This document shows positions 1 through 7,867 of a stretch of DNA of 64,000 bases, piece after piece. The position numbers were made by a program, and so were the translations under genes. The notes below the pieces were generated by a model. The model made no database searches. It was given only the letters and a program-made list of their open reading frames with translations, and was not told the DNA's origin. The stretch is taken from assembly GCF_004793885.1 (NCBI RefSeq), contig NZ_SRYG01000011.1, positions 21,214-85,213 on the forward strand. The letters run 5' to 3'. Positions within the stretch are counted from its first letter, which is position 1, and each line of letters opens with the position of its first letter. The stretch is from Dubosiella muris. Its GTDB lineage: Bacteria; Bacillota_I; Bacilli_A; Erysipelotrichales; Erysipelotrichaceae.

Positions 1-139
1 GCGTGTCTTCGCAGGCGATCCAGTCAACGGCTTTCAATGTCTCGATGGCGCGCGGGCTCATTTCGGAAAGGTTGCCAATCGGCGTCGGCACTAAATAAAG
101 GGCGCTTTTTTGTTCGCTAAAGCTTTTTTGCTTGTTCAT
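1..139 (-). CDS. rsmI: 16S rRNA 2'-O-ribose C1402 methyltransferase RsmI (N-terminal fragment)
   Basis: Only the first 46 or so codons are present; the gene runs off the left edge. The reading frame gives [18 protein letters not shown] followed by an ACEDT motif, the characteristic opening of RsmI, which methylates the ribose of C1402 in 16S rRNA using S-adenosylmethionine. The start is taken as the ATG at 139; an in-frame ATG at 157 is also possible. Either start lies inside the end of ricT, which supports co-transcription and translational coupling. The tmk-holB-ricT-rsmI order is the usual Bacillota arrangement, although yaaQ, yaaR and yabA, often found in this block, are absent here. Catalytic domain not visible. 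Confidence 0.9.
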   Translation of the reverse strand, partial: MNKQKSFSEQKSALYLVPTPIGNLSEMSPRAIETLKAVDWIACEDT

Positions 140-1184
140 GCCGTTGTCGTTTTTCATGTTTCGCCTGTCTTTCTTTGCCGGCAGCCCGGTTTGGCTTGTC
201 GCCTTTTCCGCCACGTTCGGTTCGTCCGGCTTTCGCGGATCGGTTTGGTCGCTCGTGTTTTGCCGGTTTTTCCCTAACGGATTCCGGTTCCCTTTCCTTT
301 CGAGCTTCCTTTTTCGGCTCTTTTTTTGGTTCCTTTTTGACCGGCTTTTCCGCTACGCCTTCCATATCCGGCCAAAGCTCGGCGAAGGAAACGAATTTCA
401 CTTCCTCCTTGTTTTCGAGTTTCGCCTGTTTTTGGAGCACGTTCATGCTGGAAATGCGGTACTTGTTCCCTTCGTATGTGATGTGGGAGTTTATTTTTGG
501 CAGTCCTTTGCGCAATTCCGTGTACTCGTCGTTTTCATAGCGCAAGCAGCACATAAGCTTGCCGCACTGTCCCGACAACTTGGAAATGTTCAGCGCGAGC
601 AGCTGGTTTTTCGCCATGTTAATTGACACCGTGTCGAAATCGGAGAGGAACCGGCTGCAGCAGCATTCCATGCCGCAGTTGCCGATGCCGCCGACCATTT
701 TCGCCTTGTTGCGCGGACCGACTTGCCGCAATTCGATGCGGCAATGCAGCTGGTGCGCCAAATCTTTGAGCAGCTGGCGGAAATCGACGCGCTCGTCGGA
801 AATGTACGTGAAAATGACTTTCGCGCAGTCCAGCGTGTACTCGCAGCTGATCAGGTGCATGTCCAAATCGAGTTTGCGAATGCATTCGTGGCAGACGACC
901 ATCGCCTTTTTCGCTTTCTCTTTGTTGCGTTCCTTTTGATCGAGATCGTCTTGCGTCGCCTTGCGCAAGATGGGCTTGCATTCGCCTTTGACTTTTTTCT
1001 CGTCGTACGCCAAGGTCGGCACGCAAACTTTCCCGATTTCCTGTCCCCGTACCGTTTCCACGATGACGTAGTCGTTCACATGGTATTTTTCATGCGAGCC
1101 GAACGAATACGGTTTTTTGCTTTCTTCAAATTGTATATAAACCAAATAAGGGAATTTCGATTCCACCTTTTCGTTTTCTTTCAT
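117..1184 (-). CDS. ricT: RicT/YaaT, PSP1-domain Fe-S protein of the Y-complex
   Basis: A 355-residue PSP1-domain protein. In Bacillus, RicT forms a complex with RicA and RicF that carries Fe-S clusters and helps RNase Y mature mRNAs. Cysteine motifs are seen in the middle of the protein: CHEC, CGMECCC and CGKLMCC, consistent with cluster ligation. The start at ATG 1184 overlaps the holB stop as ATGA and has GAGG just upstream; an upstream in-frame Met at 1229 would lie inside holB and is rejected. The last 85 or so residues are a low-complexity Lys/Arg/Glu tail with KKEP repeats, longer than in the roughly 275-residue Bacillus protein. ricA and ricF are not in the window. Confidence 0.93.
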   Translation of the reverse strand: MKENEKVESKFPYLVYIQFEESKKPYSFGSHEKYHVNDYVIVETVRGQEIGKVCVPTLAYDEKKVKGECKPILRKATQDDLDQKERNKEKAKKAMVVCHECIRKLDLDMHLISCEYTLDCAKVIFTYISDERVDFRQLLKDLAHQLHCRIELRQVGPRNKAKMVGGIGNCGMECCCSRFLSDFDTVSINMAKNQLLALNISKLSGQCGKLMCCLRYENDEYTELRKGLPKINSHITYEGNKYRISSMNVLQKQAKLENKEEVKFVSFAELWPDMEGVAEKPVKKEPKKEPKKEARKEREPESVREKPAKHERPNRSAKAGRTERGGKGDKPNRAAGKERQAKHEKRQRHEQAKKL

Positions 1185-2110
1185 TTCCTCACAACCTTTC
1201 TGACGCGCGCGTACACTTTGTCCAGACACAAAGCCAGATCCACCGGCCGGTTCAGCACGTCGAGCGTTTCGATCAAAATCGCCGTCACGCCGATTTTTTG
1301 CTCAAAATCGAGCGGCGCGATGTCGGCGCGCTTTATATAATAGAGCAGCCACAGTAGCCAGAGCCGAACCCACTCCTTTGTCGTGTTCGGCCCCTTTGCC
1401 GGAAACACTTCTTTTTGCATATGATAAACGGCGACGACGGAATGGATGTTTTCCAAAAACTCGCGCGCGCCTTCATGAATCGTTTCAAACGCTTCCTGCT
1501 CGAGCCACGTTTTCGCGTCCTCCAGCGAATAGCCGGCCGAAGCGAGCATCTTCGCGTTCTCCTCGGATGTGATCGCAAGCAAGCCTTCCTTGACGTAGCG
1601 CGCCGCGCCGGGACGAAATTGAATGAGCTGGCAGCGGGACTGAATCGTCGTCAACGTGTTGCCGGGATTTTCAACGAGCAAAATGCCGAACAAATTGTCG
1701 CCGGGTTCTTCAAGAAACTTGAGCAGCGCGTTGGAGGCGTCCGGCGTCGCCTTGTCGAATCCGTCGAGCACGTACACCCGTTTTCCGCCTTTTTCCATGG
1801 CGGTGACGGAAAATTTTTGCTGCAGGGCCAAAATGTCCTTTTTCTTGATTCGATCCAGCTCGACCCATTCCACGTCGATGGATTCCCGCGCGGCGTATCG
1901 GCGGCACGACGGACATGTCATGCACGCGAATCCGTCCTCGTCGGGGTGCGGGCAAAACAAGCTTTGCACAAACAGCAGGGCCGTTTCTTTCGTTTCCGCG
2001 CTTTTCGGCCCGGCAAACATGTACGCGTGGGCGATGCGCGCCTGCTTCAACGCCCGGGACAACGTGCGGTATACGACGGGCTGGTTTTTTTTGAACGTGG
2101 CTTTATCCAT
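1181..2110 (-). CDS. holB: DNA polymerase III subunit delta prime
   Basis: The 309-residue protein has the AAA+ clamp-loader fold: an ISHAY-like IAHAYMFAGP stretch at 26-35, then a degenerate P-loop (GPKSAETKE) that should not hydrolyse ATP, as usual for delta prime. Four cysteines (C53, C63, C66, C69) form the family zinc module, and an SRC sensor motif appears near residue 166. Delta prime works with DnaX, also encoded in this window, to load the DnaN clamp. It overlaps tmk by 8 nt upstream and ricT by 4 nt downstream, so the four genes tmk-holB-ricT-rsmI are read as one operon. Confidence 0.93.
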   Translation of the reverse strand: MDKATFKKNQPVVYRTLSRALKQARIAHAYMFAGPKSAETKETALLFVQSLFCPHPDEDGFACMTCPSCRRYAARESIDVEWVELDRIKKKDILALQQKFSVTAMEKGGKRVYVLDGFDKATPDASNALLKFLEEPGDNLFGILLVENPGNTLTTIQSRCQLIQFRPGAARYVKEGLLAITSEENAKMLASAGYSLEDAKTWLEQEAFETIHEGAREFLENIHSVVAVYHMQKEVFPAKGPNTTKEWVRLWLLWLLYYIKRADIAPLDFEQKIGVTAILIETLDVLNRPVDLALCLDKVYARVRKVVRK

Positions 2111-2729
2111 AAATGACCGACTCGATGACTTTCATGGCCGCGTCCGTCACTTCCTCGATCGAACCGGAGGCGTCAATTTTGACAATGCGGTCCGGATCGC
2201 GTAAAACAAGCTTCTCATACCCTTCCCGCACACGTTGATGAAACGCGTCATCTTCCCGATCAAGACGGTTTTTTTCTCCTCGCCGGCCCATCCGCGCCAT
2301 GGCGGTTTCATTGTCGATGGCTAAAAAAATCGTCCGGTCCGGCATAAAATCGTCGATCGCGAACCGGTTGAGTCGTTCGACTTCTTCGATTCCCAATCCG
2401 CGCCCGATGCCCTGGTACGCCAGCGAGGAATCGAGAAAACGGTCGCACAACACGATTTTTCCTTGTTCGAGCGCCGGCGCGACGATATCGACAAGATGCT
2501 GCCGGCGCGCCGCCGCGTACAAGATGGCTTCGGTGCGCGCGTCCATATCGGTGTTGCCGGGATCCAGAAGCAAGTCGCGAATGCGCTCGGCGATCCGGCT
2601 TCCGCCTGGTTCGCGCGTGTAGACGACTTCGTGTCCAAGCGCCTTCAACCGCTCGACGCACGCTTGGGCGATTGTCGTTTTTCCGGCGCCGTCGTTGCCT
2701 TCCAATGTAATAAAAAAACCTTGCTTCAT
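2103..2729 (-). CDS. tmk: Thymidylate kinase
   Basis: This 208-residue kinase converts dTMP to dTDP. The P-loop GNDGAGKTT sits at 11-19, TREPGG follows near 38, and the DRF motif near residue 97 with downstream SSLAYQG contacts the thymidine; spacing and length are normal. It is the first gene of the tmk-holB-ricT-rsmI operon. The start at ATG 2729 is preceded by GAAGGAGATGAGAGC, a good ribosome-binding site. A short intergenic region separates it from the divergent SRAP gene, so the promoters face away from each other. Confidence 0.96.
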   Translation of the reverse strand: MKQGFFITLEGNDGAGKTTIAQACVERLKALGHEVVYTREPGGSRIAERIRDLLLDPGNTDMDARTEAILYAAARRQHLVDIVAPALEQGKIVLCDRFLDSSLAYQGIGRGLGIEEVERLNRFAIDDFMPDRTIFLAIDNETAMARMGRRGEKNRLDREDDAFHQRVREGYEKLVLRDPDRIVKIDASGSIEEVTDAAMKVIESVIYG

Positions 2730-2807
2730 GCTCTCATCTCCTTCGTTTTACTGTATCATATTTTTTCTTTTTGTGTCATCTTTTGTGTGTTCCAATTCAA
2801 AAACAAC

Positions 2808-2830
2808 TATAATAGAAAAAGAGAGGAGAA
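2808..2830 (+). promoter_or_regulatory. Promoter -10 and RBS of the SRAP gene
   Basis: TATAAT at 2808-2813 follows a weak TTGTGT at 2783-2788 with a long 19-nt spacer. A strong GAGAGGAG ribosome-binding site at 2821-2828 precedes the ATG at 2842. I see no LexA box of the CGAAC-N4-GTTCG type here, despite the family name 'SOS response-associated'. Confidence 0.6.
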
Positions 2831-2841
2831 ACGAACCAGCA

Positions 2842-3411
2842 ATGTGTGGACAATTTTCAATTTTACCGGACGCGCTGCGTGCCTTGGAGACGTACGCTCC
2901 GCTTCCTTTCCCGCTTGTTGACGAGCGAAAAAACGAAACGATTTTTCCAGGTTCCTCGGTGCCTTGTCTTATCGGGCAGGACGGCCGTTTCCAAATCGTC
3001 GCGATGCGTTTTGGGATCGACTATCCGGGTTTCAAACGGCGGATGATCAACGCCCGCGCGGAAACCGTGCTGGACAAACCGATGTTTCGCGACGATTTTT
3101 TGCATCGCCGGCTGTGCGTGCCGGCCAGCTCGTTTTACGAATGGACGGCCAGCAAGGAAAAAGTCGCCTTTTTCGATCCGGACGAGCAAACGATGTTTTT
3201 AGCCGGTTTCTTCCAAAACGGGCAGTTTATTTTGCTGACGCATCCGGCCAACGCGTCGATGCGCCCGTTCCATCACCGCATGCCGCTGCTTTTGCGCGCC
3301 GATCAAGTCAAAGACTGGCTGTTTGACACGCAAAAGGCGATTGCTTTGCTTGAGCAGGAAAACGGGGATTTGCGTCATTGGATGAGCCATCAGCAAGGCA
3401 CTTTATTTTAG
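2842..3411 (+). CDS. SRAP-family abasic-site DNA-protein crosslinking protein (YedK/HMCES type)
   Basis: 189 residues. SRAP proteins protect abasic sites in single-stranded DNA by forming a thiazolidine crosslink through the N-terminal Cys. The catalytic set is complete: Cys2 immediately after the start Met (which fixes the start at 2842), Asn70 in INARAET, Glu100 in SSFYEW and His144 in HHRMP. It is shorter than E. coli YedK (about 220 residues), as in many clostridial homologues with the MRFGIDYPGFK-type middle. It is a monocistronic-looking gene upstream of yggS (18-nt gap) and may be co-transcribed with it. No SOS operator was seen. Confidence 0.93.
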   Translation: MCGQFSILPDALRALETYAPLPFPLVDERKNETIFPGSSVPCLIGQDGRFQIVAMRFGIDYPGFKRRMINARAETVLDKPMFRDDFLHRRLCVPASSFYEWTASKEKVAFFDPDEQTMFLAGFFQNGQFILLTHPANASMRPFHHRMPLLLRADQVKDWLFDTQKAIALLEQENGDLRHWMSHQQGTLF

Positions 3412-3429
3412 AAAGGATTTGATTTTCAT

Positions 3430-4056
3430 ATGAACAAGCCATTAATTGACCAACTGCTTGCCAAGCCGAACGTGACTTTGGTGGGCGTGACGAAAAAACA
3501 TACAAAAGCCGAGGTGGACGAACTGGCCGCCCTGGGCGTCCAGGTGTTTGGCGAAAACCGCGTGCAGGAGTTTTTAGAAAAATACGATCCGGCGTACACC
3601 TGGCATTTGATTGGCCATCTGCAAACGAACAAGGTGAAATACGTCGTCGGCAAAGTCGACGTCATTGAGAGTGTGGACTCGCTCAAGCTGGCGCAGGAAA
3701 TCGACAAGCAGGCGCGCAAGCTGGGCATTCGCCAAAAAATTTTGATTGAGGTCAAAATCAGCGACGATCCAAACAAAACCGGTTTGCCGCTTTCGCAGCT
3801 TGAGGATCTCGTTCAAGCTGTGCAGACGATGGACCATTTGGTGTGGAAAGGATTGATGTGCATCGCTTCCCATACCGACGATGAGCAAAAAGTCGCCCAG
3901 GAATTTGACGAAATGAAAAAGCTATTCGACGCGTACCAAAAACAATATCCGCAAATCGACACGTTGTCTATGGGGATGTCGCAGGATTACGCGCTGGCCA
4001 TCGAGCATGGTTCCAATATGGTACGCATTGGCACGGCGCTGTTTGAAAAAAAATAA
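3430..4056 (+). CDS. YggS/YlmE/PROSC family pyridoxal-phosphate homeostasis protein
   Basis: A 208-residue alanine-racemase-N-type barrel protein that binds PLP and buffers vitamin B6 pools. The PLP lysine is K22 in LVGVTKKH; GENRVQE (about 48-54), WHLIGHLQTNK (about 61-71) and the C-terminal MGMSQDY and RIGTALF phosphate-binding motifs are all present. The N-terminus is about ten residues shorter than in many homologues, but the ATG at 3430 has a GAAAGGA ribosome-binding site. In other Bacillota it sits with division genes (ylmE-sepF); here it follows the SRAP gene instead. Confidence 0.93.
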   Translation: MNKPLIDQLLAKPNVTLVGVTKKHTKAEVDELAALGVQVFGENRVQEFLEKYDPAYTWHLIGHLQTNKVKYVVGKVDVIESVDSLKLAQEIDKQARKLGIRQKILIEVKISDDPNKTGLPLSQLEDLVQAVQTMDHLVWKGLMCIASHTDDEQKVAQEFDEMKKLFDAYQKQYPQIDTLSMGMSQDYALAIEHGSNMVRIGTALFEKK

Positions 4057-4065
4057 TCTTTTTGA

Positions 4066-4113
4066 TTGAATTTTTAGAAAAGTTTGTTAAAATACAATTA
4101 AGAATGATTCTCA
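4066..4113 (+). promoter_or_regulatory. perR promoter with PerR/Fur-type operator
   Basis: TTGAAT (4066-4071), a 16-nt spacer and TAAAAT (4088-4093) form the promoter. A palindrome AGAAT-G-ATTCT centred on 4106, in the wider sequence TTAAGAATGATTCTCA (4098-4113), covers the expected transcription start. It resembles streptococcal-type PerR boxes (TTAGAATnATTCTAA), so autorepression is likely. A related palindrome lies at 39392-39408. Confidence 0.7.
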
Positions 4114-4131
4114 TTTTAAGGAGGTAGCCAT

Positions 4132-4521
4132 ATGTCGAAACAGAAGGATACTCTCCTGCGCTTGATTGCGGCGAATAAAGGCCATCCAAGCGCCGAAGAA
4201 TTGTTTCTTGAGTGCAAAGAGAAAAATGTAAAAATTTCGATCGCGACGATTTATCGAAATTTGAATCTTCTCGTTCAGGAAGGAAAGATCGCCAAGATCA
4301 GTCTTCCCAACGAGCCGGACCGGTACGATTCCAGAACGGATACCCATATCCATGGCGTCTGCGACCGGTGCCACGCGATCGAGGATTTTGAAATCGCGGA
4401 ACTGGACGCGTTTTTAGCCAAACAAACCGGTCTTGCGATTCATTCTTATGATTTGACGCTTCATTACACGTGCGCGAAATGCCGTAAAAAAGAGGCGTTG
4501 AACATTTATTCTTGGTTATGA
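4132..4521 (+). CDS. perR: Fur-family metalloregulator, PerR-like peroxide sensor
   Basis: 129 residues: a winged-helix DNA-binding half followed by a dimerisation half. The structural zinc site has CDRC (C77, C80) and CAKC (C114, C117). All five residues equivalent to the Bacillus PerR regulatory-metal ligands can be aligned (H18, D66, H72, H74, D85); having Asp at the D104-equivalent favours PerR over Fur. The N-terminus is about 15 residues shorter than Bacillus PerR. The start at 4132 follows AAGGAGG. It lies 40 nt upstream of rubrerythrin with no terminator between, so both probably form a peroxide-responsive operon behind the operator at 4098-4113. Confidence 0.85.
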   Translation: MSKQKDTLLRLIAANKGHPSAEELFLECKEKNVKISIATIYRNLNLLVQEGKIAKISLPNEPDRYDSRTDTHIHGVCDRCHAIEDFEIAELDAFLAKQTGLAIHSYDLTLHYTCAKCRKKEALNIYSWL

Positions 4522-4561
4522 TCCACGGATCTAACATAAATAAAAAAAATAGGAGGCTACA

Positions 4562-5101
4562 ATGGAAAAATCACTAAAAGGTACAAAAACTGAAAAGAAC
4601 TTGTGGGAAGCGTTTGCCGGTGAAAGCCAGGCACGTAATAAATATACGTATTTCGCAAGTGTTGCGAAAAAAGCCGGTTACGAGCAAATCGCCGCTTTGT
4701 TCCTGAAAACAGCGGACAATGAAAAAGAACACGCGAAAATGTGGTTCAAGGCGCTCGGCGAACTGGGAAACACGGAAGAAAACTTGCTAGCTGCCGCAAA
4801 AGGCGAAAACGGCGAGTGGACAGACATGTACAAGAGAATGGCTGAGGAAGCCGACGAGGAAGGATTCCCTGAACTCGCCCGCAAATTCCGCGGCGTTGCG
4901 ATGATTGAAAAAGCGCACGAAGAGCGCTACATCGCCCTGCTGAACAACTTGAAAGAAGAAAAAGTCTTCAACAAAGACGAAAAAACGATGTGGGAATGCC
5001 GCAACTGCGGATTCATCGTATTCGCTGAAAAAGCGCCGGAAGTATGCCCGGTATGCGATCATCCACGTTCTTTCTTCGAAGTTCGCGCTGAAAACTACTA
5101 A
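4562..5101 (+). CDS. rbr: Rubrerythrin (peroxide-scavenging diiron protein)
   Basis: 179 residues with two domains. The N-terminal four-helix ferritin-like domain carries the diiron ligands in GES (E21), NEKEH (E54, H57) and EKAHEERY (about 116-123). The C-terminal rubredoxin-like domain has Cys pairs at C146/C149 and C162/C165 for one Fe(Cys)4 site. Rubrerythrins reduce hydrogen peroxide in anaerobes, taking electrons from rubredoxin or flavoproteins. The ATG at 4562 has AGGAGG just upstream. It follows perR in the same direction, which fits control by PerR, and is closed by a strong terminator. Confidence 0.97.
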   Translation: MEKSLKGTKTEKNLWEAFAGESQARNKYTYFASVAKKAGYEQIAALFLKTADNEKEHAKMWFKALGELGNTEENLLAAAKGENGEWTDMYKRMAEEADEEGFPELARKFRGVAMIEKAHEERYIALLNNLKEEKVFNKDEKTMWECRNCGFIVFAEKAPEVCPVCDHPRSFFEVRAENY

Positions 5102-5107
5102 AATATT

Positions 5108-5138
5108 AAAAGTCCGCAAATGCGGACTTTTATTTTTT
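5108..5138 (+). terminator. Intrinsic terminator after rubrerythrin
   Basis: An 11-bp perfect stem (AAAAGTCCGCA / TGCGGACTTTT) with a 2-nt loop as drawn is followed by TATTTTTT. It ends the perR-rbr transcript. Confidence 0.92.
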
Positions 5139-5171
5139 GGATTGTTTCCCATAATCCCCCGATATATCGTG

Positions 5172-5180
5172 TGCTATAAT
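5172..5180 (+). promoter_or_regulatory. Extended -10 promoter of the amidase gene, positioned for a leaderless mRNA
   Basis: TGCTATAAT (5172-5180) is a perfect extended -10. Only six bases separate it from the ATG at 5187, so transcription should start at or next to the A of the start codon. No ribosome-binding site and no clear -35 are present. Confidence 0.75.
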
Positions 5181-5186
5181 CTTCCC

Positions 5187-6119
5187 ATGAATCAAAAAAA
5201 GAGAAAGAAAAGAAAACTGCGGACGTGGGTCAAAGTCGTTTTGACGCTGCTTGGCATCACGATCGCATGGAGTGTCCTGCGTCCTCTTCTTTCCAAAGAG
5301 GAACATGAAGCGAATCGAAACGATCCGGATCAGACGGCTTACAAAGTCGACACCAACGCCGTTGTCCTGATCGACCCCGGACATGGCGGGATGGATGGTG
5401 GCGCCATCTCGACTTCAAACAAAGCCGAAAAGCAATACAGCCTCGAATACGCGCTGAAAATCGGCGAGTACATCCAGCAGTACAATCCGAACATCGAAGT
5501 CATTTACACGCACAACAGCGACGAGATCCCGTGGGAAAACGTCAATTCCTACAATTACGCGCTGGACGATCTCAATGGCCGAACTAATTTAATTTACGAA
5601 AAGGATCCGGATTACGTCTTATCCGTCCACTTCAACTCGCGGGAAGACAACAGCGAATACGGCTATGAATCGTATGTACGTAAAGACGACGTCGCCAGCG
5701 ATACGATTTACTCGTACATCGTGAAAAATCTGGAGGCGATTCCCTGGAGCAAAAACAACGGTGGCTGGTCGACCGAGGGTTATCCGCTTCAAATCGTCGA
5801 CATGGTCAAATCCCCTTCCATGCTCATCGAGCTTGGCTACTTGACCAACGCCAACGAAGTCAACGAGCTCAACACCGAAGCCACCAAGGACAAAATCTGC
5901 AAGGCGATCGCCAAGGCGTATTGCCAATACATCGCCGACAATCCAGGGCCGACCGAACGGCAGGATCTGGCGAAAAATCCGAACGTGATCGCGGAAAACC
6001 TGCCGGAAGAAGAACGAAAAAAAGTGGAGGAAGCCCGAGCGAAAGAAAAGGCCGAACAGGAAGCCGCGCAAGCCGCCGCCAATTCATCCTCGGCTGAGCA
6101 AGTTCCGAACACGAACTGA
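5187..6119 (+). CDS. Membrane-anchored N-acetylmuramoyl-L-alanine amidase (Amidase_3)
   Basis: 310 residues. A basic N-terminus and one membrane segment (about 13-33) anchor the protein outside the cell. The zinc-dependent Amidase_3 domain follows, with ligands and catalytic residues H66 (DPGHGG), E87, H148 (SVHFNS) and E215 (IELGYLTN), so it should cleave the amide bond between MurNAc and the stem peptide. The C-terminal 50 or so residues are a Glu/Lys/Ala-rich helix and a Ser/Asn tail, not a known wall-binding repeat. The start is the ATG at 5187, since sequence upstream would lie across the promoter. The mRNA appears leaderless. Confidence 0.93.
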   Translation: MNQKKRKKRKLRTWVKVVLTLLGITIAWSVLRPLLSKEEHEANRNDPDQTAYKVDTNAVVLIDPGHGGMDGGAISTSNKAEKQYSLEYALKIGEYIQQYNPNIEVIYTHNSDEIPWENVNSYNYALDDLNGRTNLIYEKDPDYVLSVHFNSREDNSEYGYESYVRKDDVASDTIYSYIVKNLEAIPWSKNNGGWSTEGYPLQIVDMVKSPSMLIELGYLTNANEVNELNTEATKDKICKAIAKAYCQYIADNPGPTERQDLAKNPNVIAENLPEEERKKVEEARAKEKAEQEAAQAAANSSSAEQVPNTN

Positions 6120-6126
6120 TCCTACA

Positions 6127-6165
6127 AAAAAATCTGAATTCGATAGGAATTCAGATTTTTATTTT
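6127..6165. terminator. Bidirectional terminator between amidase and GNAT genes
   Basis: A long stem (AAATCTGAATTC / GAATTCAGATTT) with a short GATAG loop is flanked by A- and T-runs on both sides, so it can serve both convergent genes. The stop codon of the minus-strand GNAT gene lies in its T-run. Confidence 0.9.
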
Positions 6166-6563
6166 GTAAAGGCGCAGCCGTTCCAGTCCCGGTCTTTAAC
6201 CAAACCGTTTTTTTGATAAAAACGAATCATTTTTCTGTTATGGTCCGTCACCAGATGAATTTGATAGACATCCTGATAATCCTGAAGGATCGTTTGCAGC
6301 AAAGCGCTGCCAATCCCTTTGCCTTGCGCTGCCGGATCGACGAGCAAGTCTTGAATGAAGACGACCGAAACGCCATCTCCAACGACCCGGATCAGGCCTG
6401 CCAGTTTCTTTTTCTGGTATGCGCCGTAAATTTTCAGAGAACGGGAAAACGCCCGTTTCAGACGTTCCGGCTCTTTCGTGTATGCCCGCCATCCGACTCG
6501 CTCGTATAGCGATACGATTTCCTGCTCGTCGTACGTCGTATATTCCCGAATCACGAACTCCAT
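6159..6563 (-). CDS. GNAT-family N-acetyltransferase
   Basis: A 134-residue single-domain acetyltransferase. The acetyl-CoA pyrophosphate loop is QGKGIG at about 80-85 within VDPAAQGKGIGSALL, followed by HLVTDHNRKMIRFYQKNG, a common motif B region. The substrate cannot be told from sequence. It directly abuts the upstream CNNM-type transporter gene (no gap) and has no good ribosome-binding site of its own, suggesting translational coupling at the end of the long mutS-to-GNAT gene run. Confidence 0.9.
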   Translation of the reverse strand: MEFVIREYTTYDEQEIVSLYERVGWRAYTKEPERLKRAFSRSLKIYGAYQKKKLAGLIRVVGDGVSVVFIQDLLVDPAAQGKGIGSALLQTILQDYQDVYQIHLVTDHNRKMIRFYQKNGLVKDRDWNGCAFTK

Positions 6564-7859
6564 TTATTTTTTCGCTTTCTCGGTTTCTACGATTTCCGCG
6601 TCTTCCGCGCACACCGGCAAAATAAGCCGGACTTCCTCGATGCGGTTTTTGTCGATTTTTTTCACTTGCAGGATAATGCCGTTTTCCAGCGTCACCTGGT
6701 CGTTGAGCTGCGGCAGACGACCAAGCCGGTCGATAATCAAACCGCCAATCGAATCAAAGTCCTCGCTGTCCAAATGAAGATGAAGCTCGTCGTTCAAATC
6801 ATGCAAATTGATAAAGCCTTTTATATCGTAGGTGTGATCGTCGATTTTTTGAATGTTCTCCATTTCATGCGCGTCGTATTCGTCCTGCACTTCCCCGACG
6901 ATTTCCTCTACGATATCTTCCACCGTGACGATGCCGGCCACTTCGCCGTATTCATCGAGCACAATCGCCAAATTGAATGTCGATTGCTTCATTTCCATCA
7001 GCAAGTCCGAAACGTTTTTGTTTTCAACCGTAAAATACGGTTTTCGCAAAATCTTGCGAATGTCGAAGTGCTCCAGATCTTCATACAAAAGCAAATCTTT
7101 CATATTGATCAAGCCGATAATATTGTCCACATTGCCTTCGTAAATCGGGATCCGGGTAAACTGCTCTTCCCGGAAAAGACGGATCAAATCGTCGTAGCTG
7201 CTTTCCACATCCGCCATCACGACGTACACCCGCGGCACCATGACGTCTTTGGCCACCGCGTCGCCCAAATCGAACACGTTGTTGATCATTTCCTTCTCGT
7301 CTTCCTCAATCACGCCCTCCTCGTGGGACACGTCGACGATCGTGCGCAGTTCCGACTCGGTCATGCTCGGTCTGGAATCTTTGCCAACGCCAAGAATCTT
7401 TAAGATGCAGGCGCTAAACAAGTTGATGAACCAAATGACCGGCGTCAGGATGCGCATCAAAAACAAAATGACCGGACCGTACGCCAGCGCCAGCTTTTCG
7501 GCGTTTTGGGTGGCGATCGTCTTTGGCGTGATTTCACCAAAGACCAAAATCAAAAACGTGATAATGAACGTCGCGACGCTGACCGCCGCGCTGCCGCCAA
7601 ACGACAACGCGATCATCGAAGCGATACTAGCCGCGTACGTATTGACCAGGTTGTTTCCAATCAAAATAGCGCTTAGCATTTTCGCGTCGTTTTCAAAAAT
7701 CTTCATCAACGTCTGCGCGCGTTTCACCCCGGATTCCGCCATGCTGCGAATCTTGATTTTGCTCACGGCGACCAGCGACGTTTCGGCTGAAGAGAAAAAG
7801 CCCGACAACAGCAATAAAATCAGCAGTACAACGATTTGTTTCCATATGTCTTCATTCAT
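6564..7859 (-). CDS. CNNM/CorC (HlyC)-type membrane transporter with CBS pair
   Basis: 431 residues. The N-terminal DUF21 domain has about four hydrophobic segments (first at about 7-23, LLLLSGFFSSAETS), followed by two CBS domains (about 200-325) and a C-terminal CorC/HlyC domain (about 345-425). Related proteins export or regulate magnesium or cobalt; the old 'hemolysin' name is not supported by mechanism. The start at ATG 7859 is chosen because AAGGAG lies nine bases upstream and the first membrane segment then begins normally; the longer frame upstream would run into the lipid-kinase gene. Confidence 0.92.
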   Translation of the reverse strand: MNEDIWKQIVVLLILLLLSGFFSSAETSLVAVSKIKIRSMAESGVKRAQTLMKIFENDAKMLSAILIGNNLVNTYAASIASMIALSFGGSAAVSVATFIITFLILVFGEITPKTIATQNAEKLALAYGPVILFLMRILTPVIWFINLFSACILKILGVGKDSRPSMTESELRTIVDVSHEEGVIEEDEKEMINNVFDLGDAVAKDVMVPRVYVVMADVESSYDDLIRLFREEQFTRIPIYEGNVDNIIGLINMKDLLLYEDLEHFDIRKILRKPYFTVENKNVSDLLMEMKQSTFNLAIVLDEYGEVAGIVTVEDIVEEIVGEVQDEYDAHEMENIQKIDDHTYDIKGFINLHDLNDELHLHLDSEDFDSIGGLIIDRLGRLPQLNDQVTLENGIILQVKKIDKNRIEEVRLILPVCAEDAEIVETEKAKK

Positions 7860-7867
7860 GAATTGTT

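Noticed and set aside
2842-3411. LexA control of the SRAP gene
   Set aside because: No CGAAC-N4-GTTCG type operator is present upstream.
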